Shown one piece after another: positions 47,709-60,495 of a stretch of 64,000 nt of DNA. The DNA lies in contig QNQO01000833.1 in assembly GCA_003290165.1 (NCBI GenBank), positions 372,001 to 436,000 of the forward strand. Reading direction: 5' to 3'. Every line of letters starts with the position of its first letter. Position 1 is the stretch's first letter. The notes beneath the pieces are model-generated. The model was not told the DNA's origin, did not search any database, and worked only from the letters and a program-made list of their open reading frames with translations. This stretch comes from Berberis thunbergii. Taxonomy: Eukaryota; Streptophyta; Magnoliopsida; Ranunculales; Berberidaceae. A program made the translations under genes and the position numbers.

Positions 47709-49542
47709 ATGCAGGGGAAAGAAATGGAGAAAGAAGATGGTGATGAATGGATAGCCCATGTTGCAGTCCTCCCATTCCCAACTCAGGGTCACATAAACCC
47801 AATACTCCAATTCTCAACACTTATCTTCCAGAGGCATAAAAGTCACACTAGCCACCACCTTCTTCATCAGTAAAACTGTACAGCCATCGGACACAGCTCC
47901 AGTCCTAATTCAATCATTCTCAGATGGCTGTGATGAGGGTGGTATAGCAGAAGCTGGCGATATGGATACCTACATGCACCGATTAGCAGATATCGGTTCA
48001 AAAAAATTATGTAAGCTCATTAAAACACACAGCTCTTCTAGTTACCCAGTGAAGTGCTTGGTTTATGATTCAGGCGTGACATGGGGTCTAGATATAGCTA
48101 AGCAACTCGGCATATTCGGCGCCCCATTCTTTACACAATCTTGTGCAGTTGGTGCTATATATTACCATTTACAACAAGGTCTACTTGATACTAGTGACCA
48201 AAATCCTACTCTATCCTTGCCTGGCTTGCCATTGTTGAGAAGAAATGAATTACCAACTTTTATCATTGATGAAGGAGACTACCCAGTTATAGTTCGTTAT
48301 GTTCTTAATCAATTCTCCTTGGTTGATCAAGGAGATTGGCTCCTGTTTAATACATTTGACATGTTGGAGGATAAGGTCAGTGTTTCCCAAATGGTTTAAC
48401 TAGATATAATTGGTAAAAGTTTCTATGTTTTTAGATTCTAAATTTAGTCCACTCCCCCTGTTCATGGCTTAATCAATTGATATATGTTAGAGAGCAGTCC
48501 ATTCTAGTGCTGATTTAATATCTTATTAAAGATTTGGTCTGAATCAGTCCTAGCCGCGCGCAGGCAGTTTTTCTATTATCTTCATATTATTGTGCTCACA
48601 ATCACTAAGAGAATGGCATGAAAGAATACCAAGATCCATATCCTGAGTTATCATAGTTATCTTATAGGGCTAGTTAGTTGTGTTGTTTTGATTCTAATTG
48701 TTGGTGCCAATGGTATTGTACGTGGTTTGTACTTTGCAGTTTTTCCTAGTTGACAAATTAAGTTTTGTTTCATTAGTTCGATTCCAATTTCATGAACCAT
48801 CTGACTGCTAACTTTACACAGGTAATCAATTGGATGGCAAAGCAATGGCCAATGAAGATGTTCACTATTGGTCCAACTGTTCCATCACTGTACCTACACA
48901 ATCAATCTGAAGGTAACAAGGACTACGGTTTTAATCTACTTAAACCCGATTCGAGCACCTGCATGAACTGGTTGAGCACCAAGGATACCAAATCCGTCGT
49001 GTACGTATCATTTGGGAGTTTGGCTAGTCTAGGAGAAGAACAGATGGAGGAACTAGCTTGGGGACTTGATAACAGTGAATCCAACTTCTTATGGGTGGTT
49101 CGAGTTTCAGAAGAGCAAAAGCTTCCTCAGGAGTTTAAGGAGAAAACTTCAGGGAAAGGTTTGGTGGTGACATGGTGTCTGCAACTTGAGGTGTTAGCTC
49201 ACCAAGCAGTGGGATGCTTCATGAGTCATTGTGGATGGAACTCTACATTAGAAGCATTGAGTTTAGGTGTGCCTATAGCAGCAATGCCACACTGGAGTGA
49301 TCAGACTACTAATGCAAAGTTTGTGGAAGATATTTGGAAAGTGGGAGTTAGAGCTAATAAGATGAATGAGAATGGGATTATAAAAAGAGAAGAAATTCAG
49401 AACTGCATAAGGGAAGTCATGGAAGGTGAGAAAGGCGAAACAATTAACAGAAATGAAAGAATTTGCCAAGAGGGCAGTGAATATAGGTGGAAGCTCAGAT
49501 AATAACATGGACAAATTTGTTGCTGCTCTCATTGGTAGCTAG
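47709..49542 (+). pseudogene. UDP-glycosyltransferase, UGT74-like, two frameshifts
   Basis: A family-1 glycosyltransferase, which transfers sugar from a UDP-sugar to small molecules; the UGT74 group acts on hormones, glucosinolate precursors and similar acceptors. Exon 1 is 47709-48375 and exon 2 is 48823-49542. The N-terminus has FPTQGHINP with the catalytic His. The PSPG box is complete in exon 2: WCLQLEVLAHQAVGCF, then MSHCGWNSTLEALSLGVP, ending PHWSDQ. Two lesions are seen. In exon 1 an extra A at about 47823 shifts the frame just after ILQFST, and the expected sequence resumes at RGIKVTLATTFF. Near 49450, about 11 bases appear to be missing after INRN, and the family-like ending GGSSDNNMDKFVAALIGS lies in another frame, ending at 49542. 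The single-base insertion could be a sequencing error; the 11-base gap is less easily explained that way. Confidence 0.85.
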
Positions 49543-52500
49543 CTAATTGTTGTGCAGAAAACAAGCCATTGCTAATTCATTAATCTACTCTTTTATGATA
49601 ACTGCAAGTGAGAAAATTAATGAAGTTTGTATGTCAATTACGTTTCAGCATTGTTCATTTTGGAGTGAGAGGCTTCCCGAACTTGAGTAGCTAAACCCGA
49701 AGAACACTACGGCCGACTAGTAAATGAACCCGCCCAATAGAAACACATCTGAACAACTTGAGTCGCTTAGAATATTCTCAAACCCCATTGTCATACCATC
49801 CCTTGAGTATTCAATTACACTTTGTGGGGATCCATATATTTTCCCTAAAATATACATATTTTCCTCTCTTTCCAAGTATTCTGTGTAGCCGCCACAAGCA
49901 ATTGATCCCGCAATCGCCTTCCTTGGGTAGAACACAATCTGTTCTGCCAATGATGGACCAATTCTTGAGAGAGTTTTAATTTTGATTGTTGTATCCAATG
50001 TCTTTATAGAGACAATGCCACCCCTACTTCAATTAGTACTACAAGGAATTATACGAATGCTACAATAACTACTATTGATATTGCCGGCATGTTGTAGTAA
50101 AATATGTTCTGCTCAAACTGACCTCTCTCTCTCTCTCAGATTCTTCAACAAAAGTTTCTGGTCCCCCTTCACTTGCATTGCAATTGCATCATATAATATA
50201 TTGGGCTCTCACGTGTCAGTCTGTTCCTCTTCTAAACAAGCAAAGATGATGATCAACAAATGTTCATTCCTATCATCTCTCACTATATACTCAGGTCCTC
50301 TCCTTTCACTTCTTCTTTGATTCTCAATTTTTTTTTCTTTCAAGAATTTCATTGATACCCATTTAGGCTTGTATTGATCTTTATCAGTTCAGTCATATTT
50401 GATGATTTTCTTCATCTCTGGTTTCTTGTCTGAGAACCCGGTTGATAATTTTAGCTTCTGATAACATTAAACCATTTTTTACAATTTCATAGGCATGGGT
50501 ATTTGGAATTCGAACGGCAGATCCGAGTTTTCAAACCAAATTATGCAACATTAGACTATGCCAGCAAAGAAAGAGCTATGGTTCATGACCGCACATGACA
50601 ATTAAACTGAGGCTCTAATTGTTATTTATGAAGGTGAAGGGAAAATGGTAGAAGAGATCCATCTGTTGGGGGCTACTTCAAGATAGTGAGGATACCACCA
50701 GCACCGAAAAGGCACTGCAGAGATAAGTGTATACATGGACATTGATGCCTCAAATGTGCTTGGAGTATATGCTGGATTCTAATGCCTAGGAACAAACAAC
50801 CTGTAGTACCTTTTCTTGAAGTCAGGAGGATGCCGACTGTTGATGATGGCCATGGCTGGTGTGCAGAAGCTTTAATGAAGAAGTGTGGATCTGCTATAGA
50901 CTTGTGCCTTCTACAGAAGAAGATATAAGATTAGAGACACCCAGGTTTGATTGTCCTTTGTATATTTTGTTGAGTTTGGTCTTAATGGGACAGTCAATAG
51001 AGCCCTTGAATAACAAAGTTTCTTAAGAAAATTTGTCATGTAGATGTCTTGCTTGGATTACTGGCTGCTAAATGAGCGTCTTCATGTCATGAAAGGAAGC
51101 TTATTTTGGAGACCCATTTAATCATTTTCTAAGATGGATGAAATAAAGAGGATAATTTCCAGTTGATGTAGATTACTCTGCAGCTTAGAGTTCTCTGAAA
51201 TTGGCAATTGTATCCATCTTCCACGAATTTGTTATTACATACATTCTTGTTTGCATTAATTTGTTTCTAGCAAGGGTGATGTTATTAGGATGGTGATTGC
51301 AGTAAGGTTGTTGATGATAGTATCATCATGGCTTTTGATGGTAGTGTCATCATGGCAGTGGTGGTGTTTTGGTAGTGCTGGCGGAGATGATAGTGGTGGT
51401 GGTGTTGGTTATAGATGTGTTGATGGTAGTAATGGTTATGGTGATGATGTTTGTGGCAGTTAAGTGGTGCTGACTTTGAGCTGGTATATGTATTCAGCTG
51501 GGTTGGAGTATCTTCGTCATGGTTGCGGGAAACCTGCGATACACCTACCGTTCCAACAATTTATTGTTTGATGTGTAATATAGGTTACAAGTCCCTACTA
51601 TGTTTATATGGTGCATGTTCCATTTATTTGATATAATAATAAGTTAGGCCTAAAAAAAATTCATCATTGAACAAAATTTCACATTCAAACAGTGAAAAAA
51701 TTTTCTTTGAAAAATCAATCAGTGAAAAAAAATTTCCTTGAAAAACTTTACCACATTTATCATGTTCCGAAAATCAAACGCGCCCTAAATGCTTTCAAAC
51801 ACTTTGTTGATTGTAAGATGGTCCCGTCAGGCCTGTAAACATGCATTGCGAGACCCAATTTCCACATTACTTAACACCCCCTTTTATTTATATCTTTAAT
51901 AAAAATTCTTAGATCCGTTTGAGACCATCATACACTTGATTAGATCATCATGGTAGTTGTTGTTGTGATGGTAAGTAACCTACCTGCTAAGTTAACATCT
52001 TGTGGCCAAAACTAAACATTATCAAATTATGTCTATTTTCTTGAAGAATTCAAATCAGGATCGTATCTTGAGCTCTATACCATATGAGACTAACAGCTAC
52101 AACTGAATCAATTTCTATAGGCACCAGTGGCGATGCTTCCACTTATTAAGTCCCAATCAATTGAAAACGGGAAGCAACTTAGGAGATGAAAAGATAAGAA
52201 AAAAAATTATTGAAATTGAAGATGGCATTCCAACTCCCATTTATGTGGGAAACATAATCATTCCTATTTTCTAAAGGAAAAAATTAATAAAAATAAAAAA
52301 TAAAATAAAATTTAAACAAGCATATCCCTAGTTTGTGTTTCTTCCACAACTTCATCATATAAACACACCTTGATGTAATTGTGCTATTTAGTATCATTAG
52401 CATTTTAGCAGTAATAGAATTTGTAGTATTATTGTAATTAGTTAATAGTGAGGACATTAGTTTTCTATTAGGTTTAGGGTTTATTTCTGTCATGAAAGTT

Positions 52501-52772
52501 ATGTTTGTTATAAAAGGAGAATAGATTGCTCATTAGAAAATAATTTATTTAGTTTATTCATTTTTACCGTAGATTTATATCTTTCTATTCCTGATTTATC
52601 TTTCAGTTATTGTTTATTTGCAATTAAGTTTTTTTTGCAATTTTAATTCCATCACAACTTCATATGATGTATCTCACGTTCAATCAAGTACTCATAAAAC
52701 ATACCATTTATCCAGAGAAGTTGAAAAGGGCCAATAAAACTTTGTCTGAACATGGAATGAGCAGTTTTCAGC
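49543..52772. other. Gene-free spacer
   Basis: A minus-strand open frame of 93 codons at 49717-49998 has no family I recognise. A stretch at 50600-50950 has exon-like composition, but its open frames are short. A GGTGGTGATG-rich simple-sequence stretch occupies 51240-51450. A TATAAAAGGAG box in AT-rich sequence at 52510 resembles an LTR promoter, without other support. Confidence 0.4.
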
Positions 52773-53116
52773 TCATATCAGTTTAACACCTCCTTCAACT
52801 AAAGAATCAACCACAGCCTTAACTTTACCATGATACTTTTGTTCTCTCTTCAAGAAAACAGTAACAGCAGGGATGTCCTTGACTAAAAGGCGCTCTGCAA
52901 GTATTTTCCCAATCTTTGCTGCTGCTGCAACATCCCGGGTGTTTTCCATGCTTGACCTTAACACCTTCTCTTGTGAGCTAGCAGAGGATGCTACAGTGGC
53001 AGTTGGGGTATGGACCACTTGGGCACTCACGTACTTGTTGGTAAAATGCATCTTCAAGACATATGGCTTGAGGAATTCAGTAATTCTTGGAGGCCTAACA
53101 GGGGAGGGATGACCAT
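52773..53116 (-). CDS. Organellar ribosomal protein L18 (uL18 family), one-base frameshift at the start
   Basis: Small L18p/L5e-family protein of about 114 residues, a component of the large ribosomal subunit, probably mitochondrial as in the Arabidopsis homologues I recall. Conserved strings are ITEFLKPYVLKMHFTNKYVS, TPTATVASSASSQEK, RDVAAAAKIGKILAERLL, then KREQKYHGKVKAVVDSL, ending GVKLI. Relatives begin MVIPPPVRPP. Here the matching ATG is at 53116, but the C-run at 53101-53104 (plus strand GGGG) is one base short, so translation from that ATG leaves frame after about five residues. Exon 3 starts at 53128 after TTTGCAG. Two upstream leader exons (55430-55505 and about 55624-55680) can be drawn with GT-AG borders. 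These and exon 3 are open in the L18 frame but contain no ATG. Sequencing error is the simplest explanation. Confidence 0.82.
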
Positions 53117-53456
53117 GTTGTTGCGTACCTGCAAATGGAATCAAATGCAACCTAAATTGTAAGTTGATTGCCAGTAAAATCCCAAGTTAAAGGTTCTTGA
53201 AAAATATTAAAACATAACACAATATGATGTCTCTGCCAATCTATTAAACATATACCCAAATACATTCATCATGATGTTTTCTAATTTTAACACCCAGTAC
53301 CAATTATGAGTAAAAAACATGGTAAATGAAAATTCAAATAATTTCAGTTTTATTTTTATATCATTCTCCATAAAATAAAAGCATGAAAATTCAAAAATAA
53401 AAAATAAAAAATCTTGTCAGAAATATTTTTTAATTTCAATCCAATGCAAGTCATAG

Positions 53457-54486
53457 CCATGTTCAGAGAGTAATGGTTTACAAGTGAGACAAAATGACTC
53501 AATCAGACTCGATCCATTAGTTCTAGAATTCTACTGGTTTCTTGGAACGGAGGATTTGGACATGTAGACTCCTCCCAGGCTGAATTACTTCATCTAGTCA
53601 GTTGCTCATGGGTGAACACTTAAACTGGATAAGCTGGGCAGGTATGCGCAAGGAAGAACAAATTATTCAAAAACTTGTCGTGTCCGTGTTCAGCACGGAT
53701 TCGACACCGACACTAACTCGACACGCCTCCATCACGCGTCGGACACTTGGTCAACGTGTCAGACACGTCTCCGATATACTCGAAACTTGGTCAAGACACG
53801 AAAATTGGGCAATGAGAGAATTACTCTCAACTTCGCCCAAACCTATGCAAATTAAAGTCTCAAATTCGCATAGGTTTGGACGAAGTTGAGACTAATCTTC
53901 ACATTGGCCAATGTGAATAAGTGAAAACGGACCTTTTTTTCGAACAAATTGGCGTGACTTTAATAAAATGATCATAATTTTCTCATTTCAAAACATTTTC
54001 AAGTGATTCAAATTGTGTTTATTGATAACTCGTACTACATTTTTTGTTTTTTGATGAGCTTGAGAATTGGTCTCGATCGAGCATATAAGTTAACCGAAAG
54101 TAAAGGGCAATATCTCATTTTCATTGCGAGATAGATTTGTGCGACTCTAGTAAAATGACCATAACTTGCTCATTTCAAAAACATTTGCAAGTGATTCAAA
54201 TTGTGTTTATTAGATAACTTATGAGCTTGAGAAACGGTCTCGATCGAGCATATAAGTTGGCCAAAGTCAGGGACACTACCTTGTTTTCATTGCGAAATAG
54301 ATTTGCGCGAATTCAATAAAATGACCATAATTTGCTCATTTCAAAGCATTTTCAAGTGATTCAAATTGTGTTTATTAGATAACTCAGAATACTACAATTT
54401 TTGTGTTTTGATGAGCTTGATAATCAGCCACGATCAAGCATATAAGTTGAACCAAAGTCAGGGACAGTACCCTGTTTTCATAGACA
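53457..54486. repeat. Direct duplicate block, copy 1, ending in about 180-bp tandem repeats
   Basis: This is co-linear with 55734-56540. It opens CCATGTTCAGAGAGTAATGG, contains CTTGTCGTGTCCGTGTTC and ACGCGTCGGACACTTGGTCA, and then three tandem units of about 166-187 bases. Each unit has TAAAATGA(C/T)CATAA, CAAGTGATTCAAATTGTGTT and GATGAGCTTGA (units anchored at about 53964, 54151 and 54317). It lies within the presumed intron of the L18 gene. Confidence 0.85.
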
Positions 54487-54489
54487 AAT

Positions 54490-54760
54490 AGGGTAAGAGG
54501 GGTGGCGGGGTGGTGGTAGTACTTGATGGAGAAAGGTGATAGTGGCGGTGGCGGGGTGGTGGTGACGATGGCGGTGTCTGATGGATAAGAGAGGGAGGGA
54601 GGAAAAAAAGATGAATAGAGGGGATGAGAGAGACAAATTTAAATTTTGAGTTTTTATTGATGGTGTGGGAATAAAGTAGGTAGTATGAGAAATAAAAAAA
54701 TTGATATGGTGGTGTGGGACAGTACTTTAGGTGGTGTAAAATAGTCGCTGCCTAAGAAAA
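54490..54760. mobile_element. Fragment related to the MITE at 45.8 kb
   Basis: The reverse complement contains TTACACCACCTAAAGTACTG, then CCCACACCACCAT and an AT-rich stretch, like the left arm of the candidate MITE at 45847. A GGTGGCGGGGTGGTGG repeat forms the other side. No target duplication could be defined. Confidence 0.3.
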
Positions 54761-55420
54761 ATGCTGATATTAGAAACGTAAATAAGACCCTTATCTATAT
54801 AAGAATTCATTAACATCAGTTCCAACAATGAAATATGATCCGCTGCAATTGGTAAGTTTTGATGGCGAGGTAAATTATAATACAATGAAAAGAAGAATAT
54901 TTATCATTTAGACCCCAAACCAAGTTTCAACTCCTTCATACTTCTTTAACAAATCACAAACTCAAGCTCATCCGCATTATTGTCACAGAAAATACACCAA
55001 AAACATCAAGCATGCCAAACAATCTAAACAAAAAGCATATACATGCAAACCCCAAAATTGAAAACTGATCTAAACACCTCAATCAATTATGTATCAGCAA
55101 AGTAAAAGGAATGATCAATATTGATCTAAACCCAACAAACATCTACAATCAAGAACGCTGAATGTCCAAGCAAAACGAAAATAAGAAATGTATTCTTTTT
55201 GTGTAAAGGTAACATTTGGTCAAACAATTGACAGGCATAATAAATAGAACATTTTTTTGTTAAACAATTAAACTCAATAGTCAGCCATAGAAACTAGATG
55301 CAAATTCACTTGTTAAACGCAACAGTCGAAAAACATTCATTTCTAATAATCAACAACACAATCATGCTCTACTTTTGCAAATAAATAAGCAAACCTATCG
55401 GGGTTTTTGAGTTGGGAGGG
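54761..55420. other. Intronic AT-rich stretch of the L18 gene
   Basis: Presumed part of the large leader intron of the L18 gene; no open frame or repeat of note. Confidence 0.4.
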
Positions 55421-55429
55421 ATTGCTTAC

Positions 55430-55676
55430 TTTTGTACCACCAACACTGAGACAAACTTGGCTGCGTAGAATGCAGAGAGACCGCTCCTTTCAGCAGCCGC
55501 TTCAACTGAAGAGAAATTAATTGGTGAATCGGAAAGGGGACTTGGAAAGTTGAATTGATGAACAGTTAAAAAGTGAACCCCTTTGAAATGCTTGATTGAA
55601 GAAGAAGAAGAAGAAGAACAAACCTGGAGTGAGTACGATAATTGAGCAAATGCGTGAAAGAAAGACGGTAGGGTTT
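55430..55676 (-). promoter_or_regulatory. L18 leader exons and telo-box
   Basis: The plus strand TAGGGTTT at 55669-55676 reads AAACCCTA on the minus strand, the telo-box common near the transcription start of plant ribosomal-protein genes. Just downstream, CTCCAG-GTTTG (exon end at 55624) and TTCAG-TTGAAG (exon 55505-55430, then GTAAGC) give two plausible leader exons. A (TCT)n tract lies in between. Confidence 0.55.
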
Positions 55677-55733
55677 ATGCCTTCTATTGCAAGATGCTAG
55701 GTGCACCCGAGTGAAACACTCAGTTTCACCTGA

Positions 55734-56540
55734 CCATGTTCAGAGAGTAATGGTCTACAAGTGAGACAAAATGACTCAATCGGACTCAATCCATTAGTTC
55801 TAGAATTCTACTGGTTTCTTGGAACGGAGGATTTGGACAAGCAAAACTCCACCCAGGCTGAATTACTTCATCTAGTCAGTTGCTCATGGGTGAACTCTTA
55901 AACTGGATAAGCTGGCCAAGTATGCGCTAAGGAAGAACAGATTATTCAAAAACTTGTCGTGTCCGTGTTCAACACGTATTCGACACTAATACTCACTTGG
56001 CACACCTCCATCACGCGTCGGACACTTGGTCAACGTGTCGGACACATGACCAATGTAGTCAACGTGTCAGACACATCTCCGATATACTCGAAACTTGGTC
56101 AAGACACGAAATTTGGGCAATGCGAGAATTACTCTCAACTTCGCTCAAACCTATGCAAATTAAAGTCTCAAATTCGCATAGGTTTGGGCGAAGTTGAGAC
56201 TAATCCTCACATTGGCCAATGCGAATAGGTGAAAACATACTTTTTTTTTGGACAAATTGGCATAACTTTAGTAAAATGGTCATAGCTTTATCATTTCAAA
56301 ACATTTTCAAGTGATTCAAATTGTGTTTATTGATAATTCGTACTACAATTTTTGTGTTTTGATGAGCTTTAGAATCGGTCTCAATCGAGCATATAAGTTA
56401 ATCGAAAGTAAATGGCACTATCCCATTTTCACTGCGAGATAGATATGCGCGACTTTAGTAAAATGACCATAACTTGCTCATTTCAAAAAACATTTGCAAG
56501 TGATTCAAATTGTGTTTATCAGATAATTTAAAGTACTACC
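55734..56540. repeat. Direct duplicate block, copy 2
   Basis: Second copy of 53457-54486, starting at the same CCATGTTCAGAGAGTAATGG. It has an extra internal piece containing a second GTCAACGTGTC(A/G)GACAC unit and only two of the tandem TAAAATG units (about 56269 and 56458). Divergence between copies is modest. Confidence 0.85.
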
Positions 56541-56739
56541 TTTCCAAGATATACTCGGGCCAAGTTTTTGTAGAAATCATTTCTAACTCCTTTGCCAAGG
56601 ACCTTAAGAAGATTGTAAATGAAGATAGCATAGGAAAGACCTATTCACGATTGTAACAATCTTTTTTTTCTTTAGGTTTGGAGATCCTTAACAAACCCCA
56701 GCTCAATTTTCAAAAAAAAAAAAAAACCTTCACAACTTG

Positions 56740-57000
56740 TATTCCTCCCTAAGAGAAGAATATGCCATGTACAACATGGAAAGAGTACTATTGACATACC
56801 GGTATTTTACCAAGTACTATGAATGGATTAATGTAGTTAGAATATTCATATTGATTTTAAAATGTTTAAGAATGTTCTTCTATGCAAAACAAAACAAATA
56901 AATATATAGACGTATACAAACAAACAAATAAATAAAAGTGCCGATGGTGTTGTGTATTTTACTCAATCCAACTGGTGATCAACTCAAAGAAATCGTATCG
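56740..57000. repeat. Dispersed repeat: empty-site relative of 26740-27900
   Basis: This matches both sides of the hAT insertion at 26980-27837 with no insert between them: AATAAATAAAAGTGCCGATGGTGTTG here, against CATAAAAG-[hAT]-CATAAAAGTGTTGACAG there. Non-coding. Confidence 0.8.
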
Positions 57001-57822
57001 AAATCAGTGTTATAAAAATCGGCTTAGCCTAGAAGGTAGAAAATCGCTCAGATTAATGGCTGGGTGGGTGTTCTGAGCAGTCTGGGCGGGGTGTAGGCGG
57101 CCTGGGTGATATTTTTTTTAATAAGGTTGATTTTGTTCTTATTTTTTTTTTAGAAATAAACTATTTAATTATTTTTTATTCAGTATATGTCTAAATGTTG
57201 TAAATGATGATTACTTAATGGAATTCTCAAAGGATCTACCGGTACCAATTTTACTAATGTAGATTTTATCAAACATGACTTAGGTTAATTTGAAGAAAAA
57301 TAAAATAGTAGGTTTCGATATTTGTCCACAAATTCAATTTTATATAAAGTACCCATCACGACCAACTTCAGTCATTTTAGTTTTAATAAATTTTGCTTAT
57401 AATCGTTAATTTTTTATGTTTTTAAATTTTATATATGTGTATTGGCATTAAATTAGATGTAATTGATAAGATATTATATTTATCTTTTGAATAAATCATG
57501 AATGTAAATGCATGCTAACCATATTTAATTTTAATTATTTATTTATTGATCGCGGATACTTTGGCTCAATTTCAATTGGTTGGGGAATGGACCCAAATTT
57601 TGGAGTTGCATGCACGACTCGACGTAGCCAACCAATACGATGAATGAAGTAAAATTCTACTACTAAAACCGCGTGCAATGCTTCTATTGAACCCCACACC
57701 TGTGTATTAACTAGCACACAATGAAATGAAAATTTTTCCCTTGAGTCAACCAAGCAAAACCAAAAGAGAACCACCAATCATTCCAGTCCAGTCTTCCCAA
57801 ATCAATCCCCTCAACCAAGAAA
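57001..57822. other. Upstream region of PFK2
   Basis: This holds a GGCGGCCTGGG-rich repeat-like start at 57010-57110 followed by T-rich sequence, then the presumed PFK2 promoter. No clear TATA box was identified close to the ATG. Confidence 0.4.
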
Positions 57823-60495
57823 ATGTCTAAAGAAGATGGAGAAGACGAGGAACTCGAAAATCTGGCATTCTCATCGATAATATTACAAAAACTGCCACAC
57901 ATGGCAGACTACCTCCCTGAAATTCAGCAGTTGACCAACCCATTAGAACACAACCAATTCTACCACCCATCACAAGGTTTCTACGTCACAAAATCCGACA
58001 TAATCCTCCGTCAAATCCTCTACGATCTCTCCACTCCGCCTTCACCCACCAACGAACCTCACCTTGCTTACCACAGGGCAGGCCCAAGGAGGAAGATATG
58101 CTTCGATCCTTCCCACGTGCGTGCTGCGATTGTTACGTGCGGAGGGCTGTGTCCTGGGATGAACACTGTGATCAGGGAGCTGGTGGTTGGGTTGTGGGAT
58201 CTTTATGGTGTTAGGGAGATTTATGGTGTCTTGGCTGGCTATAGAGGCTTTTATTCAATGGATCCCATTGAGTTGGATCCCAAGAGGGTGCATAATTGGC
58301 ACAAGAGAGGCGGAACCGTGTTCCAGACGTCGAGGGGTGGCTTCGATCTCAACAAGATTGTTGATGCCATCCAGCATCGTGGATATAATCAGGTCTCTTT
58401 TTCTTACTTATCTCATCATTTTTATGTATGTATTGTTTGTACATCAAATCAAATGATTGTTTTTCAATTAGGCATATTAAGAAACACTTGTTAGCTAGAT
58501 TTGAGAATTGGTTTAACAACTACTCAGCTGGGGTCTAAATGTAGCTCTTACTGGTAGTGGAGTAGTTCAATAATTATATATGACCAATTGAATGAAAAGT
58601 CATGAAGTAGCAATGTATTATTTATTTTTATCAATGAAGATAATACATAATAAAATTGGACACAACGATTGGGTTGAATGAATGAAGAGGATGCATTGTG
58701 GATTAAGTATTATCGCAGCAGCGTTGAACGTTAATTATTATCTTGCAAGCTTGGATGTAAGGGGAGTTTTGGATGAATTGTATATTAGAGTGTCCTTGCA
58801 AAACTTAAGAATGATATGATAAAAACTCAAAAGATATTAAGACCAGATTTGAAATCTTACTGGTTGTAGAAAAGGGTTGGGTTCTCTTGGAATCCTTTAA
58901 TTTCAAAGAAATTGGTTTGTAGTACAATATGTTCAAGTAGTGAATAGCTTCATGGTGTGGCACCAAATCTGTAATGGTTAAGGACTAGCCGGAGGAGATG
59001 AACTCCATTGTGCATTCATAATTTCGTAGAGTGTTTGGTGGGAGTATAAATCATATATTTAAATTTAAAATACCCAATCAATTAGTGCACAGATGGCCAG
59101 ATAGAGTCCACTAGTTTAAAGTTGTCGGTCGACTCAACATTTGGAGAAAGCATCGAGTTCTGCACCTTTTGCTTTTCTTGCAGGGGGAATCTGAGGAAGG
59201 GAAGACTGCACATTTCATAGGATATAACTTTTCTCATGGGAGGAACCCTTTGTAGAAAAAATTTACCGTGAATGTACAGGGGGCCACATTCTTTCCTAGT
59301 TCTCTTTAGACTCGTGGTTGCATTGCATTGTTCATTGTTTGTAAGAACGGTCAGTTATGGAATCAAACTATGTTTGCTTAATTTATAAGCACCAAAAAAT
59401 AATCTAGCTTATTCTTAACAAACCATGGTTTGCCACTTGCAAGAAGAGGCTCTAGAGCTGCTGCCCAATAGGACAGGATTATTATATTGTTAGAACTTGA
59501 AGAGCCTAATCGTTTAAAACGTTTCCTAGTATTAAAGAAATATTTGTTGCATCTGCAAACTTGTTTTGATACTTGTTGATGCAGAACAGCTAAAAATTGA
59601 TTAAATTGTAAACTCTAATAATCCATTTTGGTTGAAGTGACTTTATCCTCTGTATGCTTTTATTGACATGCAGATTTACATAATTGGTGGAGATGGGACA
59701 ATGCGCGGAGCTGTCAAAATATTTGAGGAAATATGCCGTCGGAAACTGAATATAGCAGTTGCTGGAATTCCCAAGACTGTGGACAATGATATTGGTATTA
59801 TAGATAGGTCATTTGGTTTTCAGACAGCAGTAGAGGTTGCACAGCAGGCAATTAGTGCTGCTCATGTGGAAGCAGAAAGTGCTGTTAATGGTATTGGCCT
59901 AGTAAAACTTATGGGCAGAAGTACAGGTCACATTGCTCTCCATTCGACATTAAGCAGCCGTGACGTAGATTGTTGTTTGATTCCGGAAATGGATTTTTAC
60001 TTGGAAGGAAAAGGAGGCTTGTTTGAATTCCTAGAGCTGCGGTTGAAAGAGAATGGCCATGCAGTCGTGGTGGTTGCAGAAGGGGCTGGACAGGACTTGA
60101 TACCAAGAACTGAAGCCCAAAAAGAAGAGAAAGACGAGTCCGGTAACCCTGTTTTCTTGGATGTCGGGGTTTGGTTGAAATCGGAGTTCAAGAAATGGTG
60201 GGACAGAGATCATCCAGGAGAATTGTTCACAGTCAAGTACATAGACCCAACTTACATGATACGTGCAATCCCCGCAAATGCCACAGATAATGCGTATTGC
60301 ACACTTTTGGCACATTCCGCTATACATGGTGTCATGGCTGGGTATACGGGTTTTGTCTCTGGTCCTATTAATGGAAACTACGCATATATCCCATTGACTG
60401 AGGTGGCAAAGGCGAAGAATGCAGTTAACACAAAAGACCATAAGTGGGCCTGGGTAAGATCTGTCACTAATCAGCCTGATTTTGTGAAGGAATAA
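57823..60495 (+). CDS. PFK2: ATP-dependent 6-phosphofructokinase, PFK2 type
   Basis: Phosphorylates fructose 6-phosphate with ATP in glycolysis, probably in the cytosol since no transit peptide is apparent. Two exons (57823-58392 and 59674-60495) join in frame to 463 residues, near the 444 I recall for Arabidopsis PFK2. The N-terminus is acidic ([14 protein letters not shown]). Motifs in order are [16 protein letters not shown] (ATP site), [50 protein letters not shown] (substrate and catalytic Asp), [51 protein letters not shown] and [13 protein letters not shown]. The GGDGT Asp-Gly pair indicates ATP use and not pyrophosphate. The MRGAVKIF and [20 protein letters not shown] strings point to the PFK2 branch over PFK3/6/7. 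The intron is 1.28 kb. The gene is intact. Confidence 0.96.

Noticed and set aside
49717..49998. Minus-strand 93-codon frame behind the UGT gene
   Set aside because: No motif, no splice partners, no recognised family; kept only as a note in the spacer entry.
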